Assembly (NCBI RefSeq): GCF_014201615.1
Contig: NZ_JACHEU010000001.1
Coordinates: forward strand, 1,445,631-1,509,630
Direction of reading: 5' to 3'
Source: Aquamicrobium lusatiense
GTDB taxonomy: Bacteria; Pseudomonadota; Alphaproteobacteria; Rhizobiales; Rhizobiaceae
DNA length: 64,000 nt
In this document: in pieces, positions 17,299-26,518 of the stretch
Position numbering within the stretch: position 1 is the stretch's first letter
Layout: every line of letters starts with the position of its first letter
Notes under the pieces: model-generated
Databases searched by the model: none
What the model was told of the DNA's origin: nothing
Seen by the model: the letters and a program-made list of their open reading frames with translations, nothing else
Made by a program: the position numbers and the translations under genes

Positions 17299-18612
17299 AT
17301 GACCGAAACCCTTCTGCGCGGCCGTACGCTCACTTTCCTGCGCTGGCCAGAAGCGATCGACGACCATGGCGCATGGCGCTACGAGGAGGACGGCGGCCTG
17401 CTGCTCAGGGATGGCCGGATCGCTGCCGCCGGCGCCTATGCCGATGTCGCTGCGAAAGCCGGGGAGGGCGCGAAGGTGATCGACCACCGGCCGCATCTGG
17501 TGGTGCCCGGCTTCATCGACGCCCATGCGCATTTCCCGCAGATGCAGGTCATCGCCTCTTATGGCGCTGAACTGCTGGAATGGCTCAACACCTATACCTT
17601 TCCGGAAGAAACCAAGTTCCTGAACGCCCAGCACGGCCGCCGCATTGCGCGCCTGTTCCTTGACGAGATGATTCGCCACGGCACCACGACTGTGGCCGCC
17701 TATTGCTCGGTGCACAGGGAATCGGCGGAAGCCTTCTTCGCCGAGTCTCATGATCGCGACATGCTCAACATTGCCGGCAAGGTGATGATGGACCGCAACG
17801 CGCCGGACGGCCTCACCGACACGCCGCGGTCAGGCTATGACGATACCAAGGCGCTGATCGCCGAATGGCACGGCAAAGGCCGTCAGCACTACGCCATCAC
17901 GCCGCGCTTCGCCATCACCTCGACGCCTGAACAGATGGAAATGGCCGGCGCGCTGGCGAAGGAGTTTCCCGGCCTGCATATCCAGACCCATCTGTCGGAA
18001 AACCATGACGAGATCGCCTATACCTGCGAACTCTACCCACAGGCTAAGGACTATACGGACGTCTATGCCCATTACGGTCTTTTGGGGTCGCGCACGCTGC
18101 TTGGCCACTCCATCCACCTCTCCGAGCGCGAGGCGGATGTGATCTCGGATGCCGGCTCGGTCGCTGTATTCTGCCCGACGTCCAACCTGTTCCTCGGCTC
18201 GGGCCTGTTCGACTATCAGCGCTTCCGTCGCCGCGAAAAACCGCTGCGCATCGCGGCGGCTACCGACGTTGGCGGCGGAACGAACTATTCGATGCTGCGC
18301 ACCATGGATGAGGGCTACAAGGTCATCGCCATCCAGGGCGAGAAACTGAATCCGTTCCAGTCCTTCTGGCAGATCACGCGCGGCAATGCCGAAGCGCTTT
18401 CGGTTGCCGATCGCGTCGGTACGCTGGATGAAGGCAGCGATGCCGACATCATCGTGCTGGACAGCCGCGCCACTTCGGTCATGGAACTGCGCATGGAAAC
18501 GGTGAGGTCGCTGGCCGAGGAGCTTTTCCTGTTGCAGACACTGGGCGACGACCGTGCCGTGCGCGAGGTCTATGTCTCGGGCAAGCCGGCGAAGAGCATT
18601 CTGGCCGGTTAA
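17299..18612 (+). CDS. guaD: Guanine deaminase (amidohydrolase superfamily)
   Basis: GuaD converts guanine to xanthine and feeds XdhAB. The 437-residue protein shows the amidohydrolase metal site: FIDAHAHFPQMQ (HxH), IQTHLSEN, and TDVGGGTNYSML near residue 327. The PGFIDAHAHFPQ and SVHRES segments are typical of GuaD of the ATZ/TRZ group. ATG at 17299 lies 64 bases after puuD on the same strand, so the two are probably co-transcribed. Length is normal. Confidence 0.94.
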   Translation: MTETLLRGRTLTFLRWPEAIDDHGAWRYEEDGGLLLRDGRIAAAGAYADVAAKAGEGAKVIDHRPHLVVPGFIDAHAHFPQMQVIASYGAELLEWLNTYTFPEETKFLNAQHGRRIARLFLDEMIRHGTTTVAAYCSVHRESAEAFFAESHDRDMLNIAGKVMMDRNAPDGLTDTPRSGYDDTKALIAEWHGKGRQHYAITPRFAITSTPEQMEMAGALAKEFPGLHIQTHLSENHDEIAYTCELYPQAKDYTDVYAHYGLLGSRTLLGHSIHLSEREADVISDAGSVAVFCPTSNLFLGSGLFDYQRFRRREKPLRIAAATDVGGGTNYSMLRTMDEGYKVIAIQGEKLNPFQSFWQITRGNAEALSVADRVGTLDEGSDADIIVLDSRATSVMELRMETVRSLAEELFLLQTLGDDRAVREVYVSGKPAKSILAG

Positions 18613-18691
18613 GCCTCCCGCAAGGGAAGGGATGGCTTGACGATACCGGCCAGTGCGTACAGAAAGCCGGAGCCATTAGGAGGAGCCGGTA

Positions 18692-19951
18692 GTGGTGGAC
18701 CCGAAGCCTTTTCTGACGTCGATCTTCGAGGCTGCTGTTGCCGCGGCCGATCCTGAGCGCACCATCCGGGAGCACCTGCCAAAGCCGCCGAAAGGGCGCA
18801 CCATCGTCATCGGGGCGGGCAAGGGCGCGGCGCAGATGGCGGCTGCATTCGAGAAGGTCTGGGAAGGTCCGCTGGAGGGGCTGGTCGTGACTCGCTACGG
18901 CTACAGCGCGCCGACACAACGCATCGAGGTGATCGAGGCCGCGCATCCCGTGCCTGACAAGGCCGGTCTGGACGCTGCGCAGCGCCTCCTGCGTCAGGTG
19001 GAGGGCCTGAGCGCGGACGATCTGGTCGTGGCGCTGGTCTGCGGCGGCGGCTCGGCCCTGCTGCCGGCGCCCGCCGGTTCGCTCACGCTGGACGACGAGA
19101 TCGCCGTCAACGAGGCGCTGCTTGCTTCGGGCGCGCCGATCTCGGTCATGAACGCAATCCGCAAGCATGTCTCAGCCATCAAGGGCGGCAGGCTGGCAGC
19201 GTGGGCGCATCCGGCGCGCGTCGTTTCGCTGATCGTTTCCGACATTCCGGGTGATAATCCGGCACTGGTGGCCTCTGGCCCCACGGTTCCAGATGCAGCC
19301 AGCCGGGCCGACGCACTGAAAGCCATCGAGGCCTATGGCATCGAACTGCCGCAGGCCGTGATGGCACATCTGAACTCGCCCGAGGCGGACGCCCCGCATC
19401 CCGATGACGAGCGCTTCTCCCGTAACGAGGTGAAGCTGATCGCCTCGGCCGCCGTGTCGCTGGAGGCCGCCGCAGCGGAAGCGAAAAGGCAGGGTATAGA
19501 GGCTGTCATCCTGTCCGATTCCATCGAGGGCGAGGCGCGCGAGGTGGGTTCGGTCCATGCGGCCATCGCCCGCGAGATCGCCACGCGCAACCGGCCGTTC
19601 TCAAAGCCCGTTCTGTTGCTGTCAGGTGGAGAGACCACGGTGACGCTGCGCGCCAAAGGCAAGGGCGGCCGCAACAGCGAATTCCTGCTCTCCTTCGCGC
19701 TGGGTATCGACGGCTTTGATGGCATTCACGCGCTGGCCGCCGATACCGACGGCATCGACGGCTCCGAGGACAATGCGGGTGCCTTCTGCGATGGTGAGAC
19801 CGTGCGCCGCATGCGGAGCGCCGGCATCGATGCGCGCGCTCTCCTGGCCGCCAACAATGCGTGGACCGCTTTCGATGCCGTGGACGACCTGTTCGTGCCG
19901 GGGCCGACCGGCACCAATGTCAACGATTTGCGCGCCATATTGGTGCGCTGA
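18692..19951 (+). CDS. Glycerate kinase of the MOFRL type (glycerate 2-kinase)
   Basis: The 419-residue protein matches the GckA/TtuD family: VIGAGKGAAQMA near residue 35, LVCGGGSALLPAP near 115, LLSGGETTVTLRAKGKGGRNSEF, and DTDGIDGSEDNAGAF in the MOFRL domain. Members phosphorylate D-glycerate to 2-phosphoglycerate; older annotations say hydroxypyruvate reductase. GTG at 18692 follows TAGGAGGAG; a GTG one codon downstream is also possible. It lies 79 bases after guaD. Purine breakdown ends in glyoxylate, which can become glycerate through tartronate semialdehyde, so this gene would complete carbon recovery. Glyoxylate carboligase and the semialdehyde reductase are not here. Confidence 0.9.
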   Translation: MVDPKPFLTSIFEAAVAAADPERTIREHLPKPPKGRTIVIGAGKGAAQMAAAFEKVWEGPLEGLVVTRYGYSAPTQRIEVIEAAHPVPDKAGLDAAQRLLRQVEGLSADDLVVALVCGGGSALLPAPAGSLTLDDEIAVNEALLASGAPISVMNAIRKHVSAIKGGRLAAWAHPARVVSLIVSDIPGDNPALVASGPTVPDAASRADALKAIEAYGIELPQAVMAHLNSPEADAPHPDDERFSRNEVKLIASAAVSLEAAAAEAKRQGIEAVILSDSIEGEAREVGSVHAAIAREIATRNRPFSKPVLLLSGGETTVTLRAKGKGGRNSEFLLSFALGIDGFDGIHALAADTDGIDGSEDNAGAFCDGETVRRMRSAGIDARALLAANNAWTAFDAVDDLFVPGPTGTNVNDLRAILVR

Positions 19952-19984
19952 ATCTTTCCGTAAGTAGAAGCTTACTTTTCCTGC

Positions 19985-21370
19985 CTACACCTCATGCAGG
20001 TAGAGGTGGTAATCCAGCTCCGCCACCGTGCGCGCGACCCGGAAATATTCCGCCTGCTTGATGGCGGTGAAGGTGTTGTGAAGATCCGCGCCCAGCGCCT
20101 CGCGCAGGAATGCGGAGGCCTTCGCCGCCTCGATTGCCGCGCGCCAGTCTGCCGGCATGGTGCTGTCGCCGGTGTCGGTTTCGTAGCCGTTGCCGGTGGT
20201 TTCAGGGCCGGGATCGAGCTGTTCCTCGATGCCCTTGATGATGCCGGCCAGAATGGTGGCGGCAACCAGATAGGGATTGGCGTCGACGCCGGAAGGACGG
20301 TGCTCGATGCGCCGGTTTTTTGCGTCGCCCGCAGGCACGCGCAATGCCACTGAACGGTTGTTGACGCCCCATGTCGGCGCGACCGGCGCATAGGATTGCG
20401 CCACGAAGCGCCGCCATGAATTGGCGTGGGGCGCGAACACCAGCATGGATTCGGCCATGGTTGCGACCAGTCCACCCAGTGCCTGAAGCAGCAGCGGGGA
20501 CCATGTTTCTCCCTCTCGCTCGGTAAGGGCATTGCGTTCTTCCCTGTCCAGCAGCGACACATGGAAATGCATGCCCGAGCCTGCATATTCCTCGATCGGC
20601 TTGGCCATGAAGCAGGCGGTCACGCCATGGCGACGCGCCTGCGTGCGTACGATGCGCTTGAGCATGATGAGATCGTCGGCGGCGCGCAGCACGTCCTTGC
20701 GATAGTTAAGCGTAAGCTCGTACTGACCGGGCGCGTATTCGGAAATGACCGTTTCGGCCGGAATGCCCTGTTCCTTCGCCGCCGCATAGATGTCGGAGAA
20801 CAAGGGCTCCATGCCGTGCAGATGGTCGACGGAATAAACCTCCGTCTTGGCCGAGCGCCGGCCATCCAGAACCGCGCCTGCCGGCTGCACCTTGCCGTCG
20901 CCGTCGCGTTCGTTGGCGAGGAGAAAGAATTCCAGCTCGAAGGCGCCGGCCGGGTGCAGGCCTTTTTCCGCGAGCTTGCTCACCTGCCGTTCCAGCGCGT
21001 GGCGCGGGTCGGAGCTCATCGGCGCGCCGTCGAGATGGTACATGGCCATCAGCACCTGTCCGCGCGCGGGGCTGGTGCCGTGAAGGGGAACCAGCGTGCC
21101 GGGGATCGGCCATGCGCGCAGGTCGCCATCGCCCGAATCCCAGATCAGCCCGGTTTCGTGGACATCCTCGCCGGTAATGTCGAGGCCGAGGATCGAAATC
21201 GGCATGTGCCGGCCGCTTTTGTAAAGGCCCATCAGCTCATGGCGGCGGATGATCTTGCCGCGCCCGATGCCGTTGGCATCGGTCAGCAGGATGTCGAAGG
21301 CCTCGATCTCCGGATGAGCATCGAGAAAGGCCTGGGCTTCGCCGGGCGTCGAGCCCGATGGGGAGGTCAT
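19985..21370 (-). CDS. Glutamine-synthetase-family gamma-glutamyl-amine ligase (PuuA-like)
   Basis: The 461-residue protein has the glutamine synthetase fold: GAFELEFFLL (metal-binding Glu), YAPGQYELTL, AGSGMHFHVSLLD (metal His), and NRRIEHRPSGVDANPYL. Its N-terminal domain (FDILLTDANGIGRGKIIRR) is that of the PuuA/GlnT-like group rather than GlnA. Such enzymes ligate glutamate to amines such as putrescine. ATG at 21370 is used; a longer frame starts at 21403. It lies 63 bases downstream of an aminotransferase gene on the same strand. Amine substrate is unknown. Confidence 0.88.
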   Translation of the reverse strand: MTSPSGSTPGEAQAFLDAHPEIEAFDILLTDANGIGRGKIIRRHELMGLYKSGRHMPISILGLDITGEDVHETGLIWDSGDGDLRAWPIPGTLVPLHGTSPARGQVLMAMYHLDGAPMSSDPRHALERQVSKLAEKGLHPAGAFELEFFLLANERDGDGKVQPAGAVLDGRRSAKTEVYSVDHLHGMEPLFSDIYAAAKEQGIPAETVISEYAPGQYELTLNYRKDVLRAADDLIMLKRIVRTQARRHGVTACFMAKPIEEYAGSGMHFHVSLLDREERNALTEREGETWSPLLLQALGGLVATMAESMLVFAPHANSWRRFVAQSYAPVAPTWGVNNRSVALRVPAGDAKNRRIEHRPSGVDANPYLVAATILAGIIKGIEEQLDPGPETTGNGYETDTGDSTMPADWRAAIEAAKASAFLREALGADLHNTFTAIKQAEYFRVARTVAELDYHLYLHEV

Positions 21371-21433
21371 GATGGGTGGTCTCCGGGAGGAATGCGGCTT
21401 CACCGCATGGGGTAGCCGACAGAGCGAATATGA

Positions 21434-22786
21434 TCAATCGGTGAGCCGTTTAACGACGTCGCCGAAAGCGCTTATCAGCCGGTTCACCTGTGCGGGTCGC
21501 GTCGCCGGCGAAACCAGCATCATGTTGTGGAAGGGCGCGATCAGCACCCCGCGGTTGACGAGCGCGACATGGAGTGCTGCTTCCAGTTCCGGCGCATGGG
21601 CGGCTTCCGCCTCACCGCCGTTTTTCAGCGGCCCGGGCGCGCAGATGAACTCGACCCGCGCGCCGAGCCGCGCCACATGCCATGGCAGGCGGTAGCGGTC
21701 GATGACGGCAGTGAGCCCGGCGTCGAGGCGGCGGGCCAGATGCTCCATATGCGCGTAGTTTTCCGCCGTCATCACCTCATCCAGCGTCGCCCGCATGGCG
21801 GCGAACTGCAGCGGATTGCCCGAAAGCGTTGTGCCCATGCCGGAATAGCCCGGTTCATGGGTGCGCCGATAGTCGGCATAGCGCGAGGCGATATCCTCGC
21901 TCATCCCCCATATGCTGGCCGGCACGCCGCCGGCCACCGGCTTGCCGAGCACGAACAGGTCCGGCCCCAGCCCGAAGGCGCGCGTGTAGCCGCCCGGGCC
22001 GGTCGAGATGGTGTGCGTCTCGTCGATCAGAAGCAGCGTGCCTGTGGCGCGGGTCAGTCGGCGCAGTGCGTCGTGAAAGCCGGGATCGGGAAGCACCATG
22101 CAAGAGTTGGTCAGGACCGGTTCGGTGATGACACAGGCCACATCCCGGTCGGCAAGCGCTGCCTCAAGGGCTGGAATATCGTTGAACTCCACGATCTTCG
22201 CGGTTCGCGTCAGGTCGCGGAATTCGCCGGCCAGCCCCTGTCGATTGATCGGCTTTCCGTTGCTTAGCCGCACCATGGTCTCGTCCACCGAGCCATGATA
22301 GCAGCCGTTGAAGACGAGGATCTTTTCGCGACCCGTCACCGCCCGCGCGATGCGCAGCGCGAAGCGGTTGGCATCGGTGGCGGTGGTGGCGATCTGCCAG
22401 AAGGGCAGGCCGAATTTCTCCTGCAGCAGCGGGCCGATGGCCAGCGCGTCTTCCGAGGGTAGCATGTAGGTGAGGCCGCGCCCCGCCTGCCGGCGGATGG
22501 CGCGCGCCACCGGCGGCGGCGAATGGCCGAACATGGACCCGGTGTCGCCGAGGCAGAAATCGTCCAGCCGGTTGCCGTCGATGTCGGTGATGGTGGCGCC
22601 GCGCGCCTGACCGACGAGTATGGGAAAGGGCGTCGGCCAGTCCTTCATCCAGTGCATGGGGACGCCATCGAGGAAACCGGCAATGCCGTTTCCGAGACTG
22701 GCGGCGGTTTTCGGCCGCGCCCTGCGAAAGACTTCCGCCTCGCTCTCACGCAGCCCTTTGATGCGCTCCTGCCCGATGCCCGCCAT
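21434..22786 (-). CDS. Class III (glutamate-1-semialdehyde-like) aminotransferase
   Basis: The 450-residue PLP enzyme has the class III fold: FGHSPPPVARAI, VFNGCYHGSVDE (cofactor phosphate region), LLIDETHTISTGPGG (Asp for the pyridine nitrogen) and LFVLGKPVAGGVPASIWG with the Schiff-base lysine. It resembles glutamate-1-semialdehyde aminomutase in spacing, but the His in IDETHT and the sequence around the lysine differ from HemL. The start at 22786 (MAGIGQ) follows GGCGGAA and removes an unlikely N-terminal extension. It precedes the PuuA-like ligase on the same strand, so both may act on one amine compound. Substrate unknown. Confidence 0.87.
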   Translation of the reverse strand: MAGIGQERIKGLRESEAEVFRRARPKTAASLGNGIAGFLDGVPMHWMKDWPTPFPILVGQARGATITDIDGNRLDDFCLGDTGSMFGHSPPPVARAIRRQAGRGLTYMLPSEDALAIGPLLQEKFGLPFWQIATTATDANRFALRIARAVTGREKILVFNGCYHGSVDETMVRLSNGKPINRQGLAGEFRDLTRTAKIVEFNDIPALEAALADRDVACVITEPVLTNSCMVLPDPGFHDALRRLTRATGTLLLIDETHTISTGPGGYTRAFGLGPDLFVLGKPVAGGVPASIWGMSEDIASRYADYRRTHEPGYSGMGTTLSGNPLQFAAMRATLDEVMTAENYAHMEHLARRLDAGLTAVIDRYRLPWHVARLGARVEFICAPGPLKNGGEAEAAHAPELEAALHVALVNRGVLIAPFHNMMLVSPATRPAQVNRLISAFGDVVKRLTD

Positions 22787-22913
22787 GTTCCGCCCATGAT
22801 CAACAAACGCCGCCACTATAAGGGGGTGTTTGCGCACGGCAACCGGCCACTTTGCCGAAGCTGTGGCCCAGCGGTCCAGCCCCGCCACACTCGGCAGGGC
22901 ATGTGCGGACGTG

Positions 22914-23888
22914 TCAGCCGGCTATGTCGATGATGCCGCAGTCTCCGGCGGCGCTGGCGAAGGCGATCCGGCGCTCGTCGCCGTCCCATGCCATGGAGGT
23001 GATCGCACCCTTGCCGCCGCGCCGCAGAAGCACTTCCTTGCCGTCGGCGAAACGGGCGGCAAGGATCATGCCATCGTCATAGCCGATGGCGGCAACGTCC
23101 TCGCTCGGGTGGCAGCTTACGCAGGTGACCGTCGAATTGCCGCGCGTGCCAAGCTCCAGCGGCGCCTTGCCCATAGGCCCGTCCTTGCCCTGAAAGGGCC
23201 AGACGATGGCCGCCGGCGCACCGGAACTGGCCAGCCAGCGCCCCTTGGGCGACCATGACAGGCTTTTGACCTTGGCCGGATAGCCGCTCATGCGCATATG
23301 TTTGCCGTCGGCCAGCTTCCAGCCGTGCAGGGCGTTCTCCTGCATGGTGGTGACGAGGAAATTCCCGTCCGGCGAGAAGGTGATGCCCGTATGGGCTCCC
23401 GCCCATTCAAGTTCGGTGGGCTTGCCTTCGGCGGCCGGGAAATGCAGCGTCGCGCCATTGTAGCGGGCAACGCCGATGCGCATGCCCTTCGGCGCGAAGG
23501 CGATGCCCTCGACCGAGCGAGGATGTGAAAATTCCTTCACCTTGCCGTCGGCAAAGCGGACGAAGGCATTGCGCCCGGAAGCATAGGCAATGGCGCCCTG
23601 CGGGCCTGCCGCAACGCTGGTGATCCACTTGCGCCCGGCTTCCGCCAATTCCTCGATCGCGCCGCCGGCCTTCACGGCGAACACCTTGCCGTCCTCGCCG
23701 CCGGTGATCAGCCGGTCGCTGGCGGCGTCGTAAAAGGCGCACAGCAGCCCGTCATTGGCCTGCGCGGTCTTGTGGCCCTCGTCGAGACGGTGAATGGAGC
23801 CGTCGGCAAGCGCGAAATGCGGCACATTTCCAAGAAAGACGGCGGCCACGCAATGGCCTTCTAGATCAAGTGGGGCGACTGTGGGCAT
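22914..23888 (-). CDS. WD40-repeat beta-propeller protein
   Basis: This 324-residue protein has repeated blades of about 40 residues with the pattern seen in SWSPKGRWLASSG, TFSPDGNFLVTT and ISMAWDGDERRIAFAS, consistent with a seven-bladed propeller. No signal peptide or catalytic motif is visible, so it is probably a cytosolic scaffold. It lies 22 bases downstream of the P-loop kinase gene and two genes from the CobW-like gene on the same strand. It may have a role in metal homeostasis, but that rests on context alone. Confidence 0.85.
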   Translation of the reverse strand: MPTVAPLDLEGHCVAAVFLGNVPHFALADGSIHRLDEGHKTAQANDGLLCAFYDAASDRLITGGEDGKVFAVKAGGAIEELAEAGRKWITSVAAGPQGAIAYASGRNAFVRFADGKVKEFSHPRSVEGIAFAPKGMRIGVARYNGATLHFPAAEGKPTELEWAGAHTGITFSPDGNFLVTTMQENALHGWKLADGKHMRMSGYPAKVKSLSWSPKGRWLASSGAPAAIVWPFQGKDGPMGKAPLELGTRGNSTVTCVSCHPSEDVAAIGYDDGMILAARFADGKEVLLRRGGKGAITSMAWDGDERRIAFASAAGDCGIIDIAG

Positions 23889-23909
23889 GGGTATATCTGC
23901 TTGCCTGCT

Positions 23910-24506
23910 TCATGGCTGGAGATTGCGGTGCCTGTCCGTCGCGGGCTGGAACCGCTCGCCGGCCCCTGACCGCAGATGGCGGCAAATCGCGTCGGCAGCT
24001 TGATCGGCGGAAAGCCGCGTCACGTCAAGCACCAACAGATCCGGCACGTCGGGCTTCTGGATGCTGTCAGCCGTCATGAAAGTGGCGAGGACAGCGGGAT
24101 CGGCCAGCTTGCGGCCCACCCGCTCCGGGCTGCGTAGCCTTCGGGAATTTTCCTCGAAACCGGCTTCGAGAACGACGGGCACCAGCGCTGCATTGCGTGC
24201 CATGGCCAGATCGATGACATGATCCCACGCTTGCCGTTCGCGTGGATCGCTGGCGCAAAGCGCATTCGTCATCACGAAGGTTTCTGCGTCCGGCCTGTCC
24301 TTCAACGCTTCGTAGGCGGCGTGCCGCACCTGTTCATAGAGAGGCCATCTGCCGGGATCGGCAAGCCCGGTGCAGCCTATGGCGACGTCATGCAAAAGAT
24401 GATTGTCGACCAGCCGCGCGCCGAGCCGGTTCGCCAGAACGCGACCGATGGTGAGCTTGCCGACGCCCGGCCAGCCGTTCAGGTGAACGATCAGGCTGCC
24501 TGACAA
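23910..24506 (-). CDS. P-loop kinase/ATPase of unknown substrate
   Basis: The 198-residue protein has a Walker A motif GWPGVGKLT at residues 12-20 and a following helix typical of small-molecule kinases (adenylylsulfate or gluconate kinase, zeta-like group). [18 protein letters not shown] near the C-terminus resembles the shikimate/adenylate kinase end. Its ATG lies inside the end of the CobW-like gene, with a 16-base overlap, so translation is probably coupled. No substrate motif is recognisable. Toxin function is unlikely because no antitoxin neighbour is present. Confidence 0.8.
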   Translation of the reverse strand: MSGSLIVHLNGWPGVGKLTIGRVLANRLGARLVDNHLLHDVAIGCTGLADPGRWPLYEQVRHAAYEALKDRPDAETFVMTNALCASDPRERQAWDHVIDLAMARNAALVPVVLEAGFEENSRRLRSPERVGRKLADPAVLATFMTADSIQKPDVPDLLVLDVTRLSADQAADAICRHLRSGAGERFQPATDRHRNLQP

Positions 24507-25618
24507 GCCTCGAAGCTCTTCTTCAGGCGCTCCGCGTCGAGTTCGCGGCCGATGAACACCAGCCGGCTTTCATGCTTCTCGCCGTCCTTCCACGCGCGCT
24601 GGTGGTCGCCTTCGATGATCATGTGCACGCCCTGTATGACGTAGCGGTCCGGGTCGTCCCTGAAGGCGACGATGCCCTTGAGGCGCAGGATATTCGGGCC
24701 TTCGAGCTGGGTGACCTTCTCGATCCACGGGAAGAACTTCTTCGGGTCCATCTCGCCACCGCGCAGCGATACGGACTGCACCGTCACGTCATGGATCGGC
24801 GAGACGTGGTCGTGGCCGTGATGGTCGTGATGATGGTGCTCATGTCCATGATGATCATGCCCGTCATGATCGTGGTGATGATGGTCATGGTCGCAATCCG
24901 GGCCGCAGACATGATCGTGCGCTTCAAGAAAGTGCGGATCGTTCTCCAGCGCGCGTTTCAGGTCGAAGGCGCCGCGATCGAGAACTTCTGCGAGATCGAC
25001 GCCGGAACGCTGGGTGCGGTGGATTTTCGCCGCCGGATTGATGGCACGCACCGTGGCTTCGACAGCGCGCAGCTCGTCTTCGGTCACGAGATCCGTCTTG
25101 TTGAGGACGATGACGTCGGCGAAGGCGATCTGGTCCTCGGCTTCCTTCGAATCCTTCAGGCGAAGCGGCAGGTGCCTGGCGTCGACCAGCGCCACGACCG
25201 CATCGAGCTTCGTCTTTGAGCGAACGTCGTCGTCCATGAAGAAGGTCTGCGCTACCGGTGCTGGGTCGGCGAGGCCGGTCGTTTCGACCACGATGGCATC
25301 GAAGCGGCCGGGCCGGCGCATCAGGCCCTCGACGACGCGGATCAGGTCGCCACGCACCGTGCAGCACACGCAGCCATTGTTCATCTCGTAGATTTCCTCA
25401 TCGGATTCCACGATGAGGTCGTTATCGATGCCGATCTCGCCGAATTCGTTGACGATGACCGCATAGCGCTTGCCGTGGTTCTCCGACAGGATGCGGTTGA
25501 GCAGCGTGGTTTTGCCGGAACCGAGATAGCCGGTCAGCACGGTCACGGGGATTTGCGTCCCGGTTTCATTGACCCCGGCTTCGTTCACTTGGGTGTCGCG
25601 CGTCTGGGTGTCGCTCAT
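24491..25618 (-). CDS. CobW/COG0523 family GTPase with His-rich metal-binding loop
   Basis: The 375-residue protein has the G3E GTPase features: [11 protein letters not shown] near residue 30, the metal site [12 protein letters not shown] (CxCC), the switch segment [12 protein letters not shown] and NKTD. Between GTPase and C-terminal CobW domains lies a loop (residues about 236-275) with some 20 histidines plus CGPDC, suited to binding zinc or another transition metal. COG0523 proteins act as metallochaperones or metal insertases. ATG at 25618 is chosen; upstream frame lacks family residues. It is first in a minus-strand group with the kinase and WD40 genes. No vitamin B12 genes are nearby, so a zinc-type role is likelier than cobalamin. 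Confidence 0.92.
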   Translation of the reverse strand: MSDTQTRDTQVNEAGVNETGTQIPVTVLTGYLGSGKTTLLNRILSENHGKRYAVIVNEFGEIGIDNDLIVESDEEIYEMNNGCVCCTVRGDLIRVVEGLMRRPGRFDAIVVETTGLADPAPVAQTFFMDDDVRSKTKLDAVVALVDARHLPLRLKDSKEAEDQIAFADVIVLNKTDLVTEDELRAVEATVRAINPAAKIHRTQRSGVDLAEVLDRGAFDLKRALENDPHFLEAHDHVCGPDCDHDHHHHDHDGHDHHGHEHHHHDHHGHDHVSPIHDVTVQSVSLRGGEMDPKKFFPWIEKVTQLEGPNILRLKGIVAFRDDPDRYVIQGVHMIIEGDHQRAWKDGEKHESRLVFIGRELDAERLKKSFEACQAA

Positions 25619-25875
25619 GGGAACCTCGAAATGGATATGTGACCCATATAGGACGTCGCGGCCGCGATTGCACGGGGCAAAACAAAGGCTCTGTCGGACA
25701 AATCCTCCTGACGGATTGTTTGTCATCTAACTGAAATAAACATCTGCCATTAGCCGTCATACATGCTGCGAAACTTGCCGGCAAAGCTGTTTCGGGTGTG
25801 GAATTTGAAAGCGCAATTGCAAACCGTGACCTGCCGGGCCATGTTTGCGATGCTGATGCGGTCGAGAGGGAAACC

Positions 25876-26418
25876 ATGGCCAAAGCTGACAGAACTGCAA
25901 CGATGAGCCGGCTGCATTCGGCTGCGCGGCTTGCCCGCACAGCGCTTGCTGCACGACTTCTGGAGCACGGTTTCTACGCGGGGCAGGATCAGATCATGCT
26001 CGCTCTGGACCGTGAGGACGGCCAGACGCCCGGCACTCTTGCGGATCGGCTGGGCGTGCGCCCGCCAACCATCACCAAGACGATCAACCGCTTGCAGGCG
26101 CAGGGTTTTCTGGAAAAGCGCAACTCCATCTTCGATGCCCGCCAGGCTCACATTTTTCTGACAGAGGCTGGCCGTGATCTCATCGTATCGATCGAGAAGT
26201 CGGTGAAGAAGACGGAGAAGCAGGCTCTCAAAGGGCTCGACAAGAAAGAGCAGAAGACGCTGGCCAAGCTCCTGGCCCGCATCGAGGCCAACCTCACAAA
26301 TGAGGAAATCGTGTTCATCGACGATGAGCCCGAAACCGAGGCCGAAACGAAACCGGATGCAAAGAATGCAGCCGCAACCGATGCCGAGCCGGCAACCGCG
26401 ACCAAGGTCGAGGCCTGA
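25876..26418 (+). CDS. MarR-family transcriptional regulator
   Basis: The 180-residue protein has a MarR winged helix: LDREDGQTPGTLADRLGV, the recognition helix RPPTITKTINRLQAQGFL and the wing EKRNSIFDARQAHIFLTEAG. The last 35 residues are a Glu/Ala/Thr-rich tail that is not part of the fold. ATG at 25876 follows GAGAGGG; an upstream in-frame start at 25798 is less likely. It is divergent from the CobW gene with a 257-base gap that contains an imperfect dyad (GACAAATCC and GGATTGTTTGTC near 25697-25725). Ligand and targets unknown. Confidence 0.88.
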   Translation: MAKADRTATMSRLHSAARLARTALAARLLEHGFYAGQDQIMLALDREDGQTPGTLADRLGVRPPTITKTINRLQAQGFLEKRNSIFDARQAHIFLTEAGRDLIVSIEKSVKKTEKQALKGLDKKEQKTLAKLLARIEANLTNEEIVFIDDEPETEAETKPDAKNAAATDAEPATATKVEA

Positions 26419-26518
26419 GGCCAGCAGCGCTTACATTTCAGGCCAGACGCTTTGAGGCTTGCGGGCACAGGGCGACTGGCCCAAAGCTGGATGTCGAGAT
26501 TACCCGTCCGGCTTTGAC

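Noticed and set aside
15888..17333. A long open frame antisense to puuD
   Set aside because: Low-complexity HQEDG-rich product; puuD is clear on the plus strand.
19961..19976. GTAAG/CTTAC dyad between glycerate kinase and the GS-like gene
   Set aside because: Only five base pairs with a short T-run; too weak to call a terminator.
23910..24506. Zeta-type toxin
   Set aside because: The P-loop fits small-molecule kinases generally and no antitoxin gene is adjacent.
24794..24910. CATGATG/ATGATGG-rich stretch that looks like a tandem DNA repeat
   Set aside because: It simply encodes the His-rich loop of the CobW-like protein.
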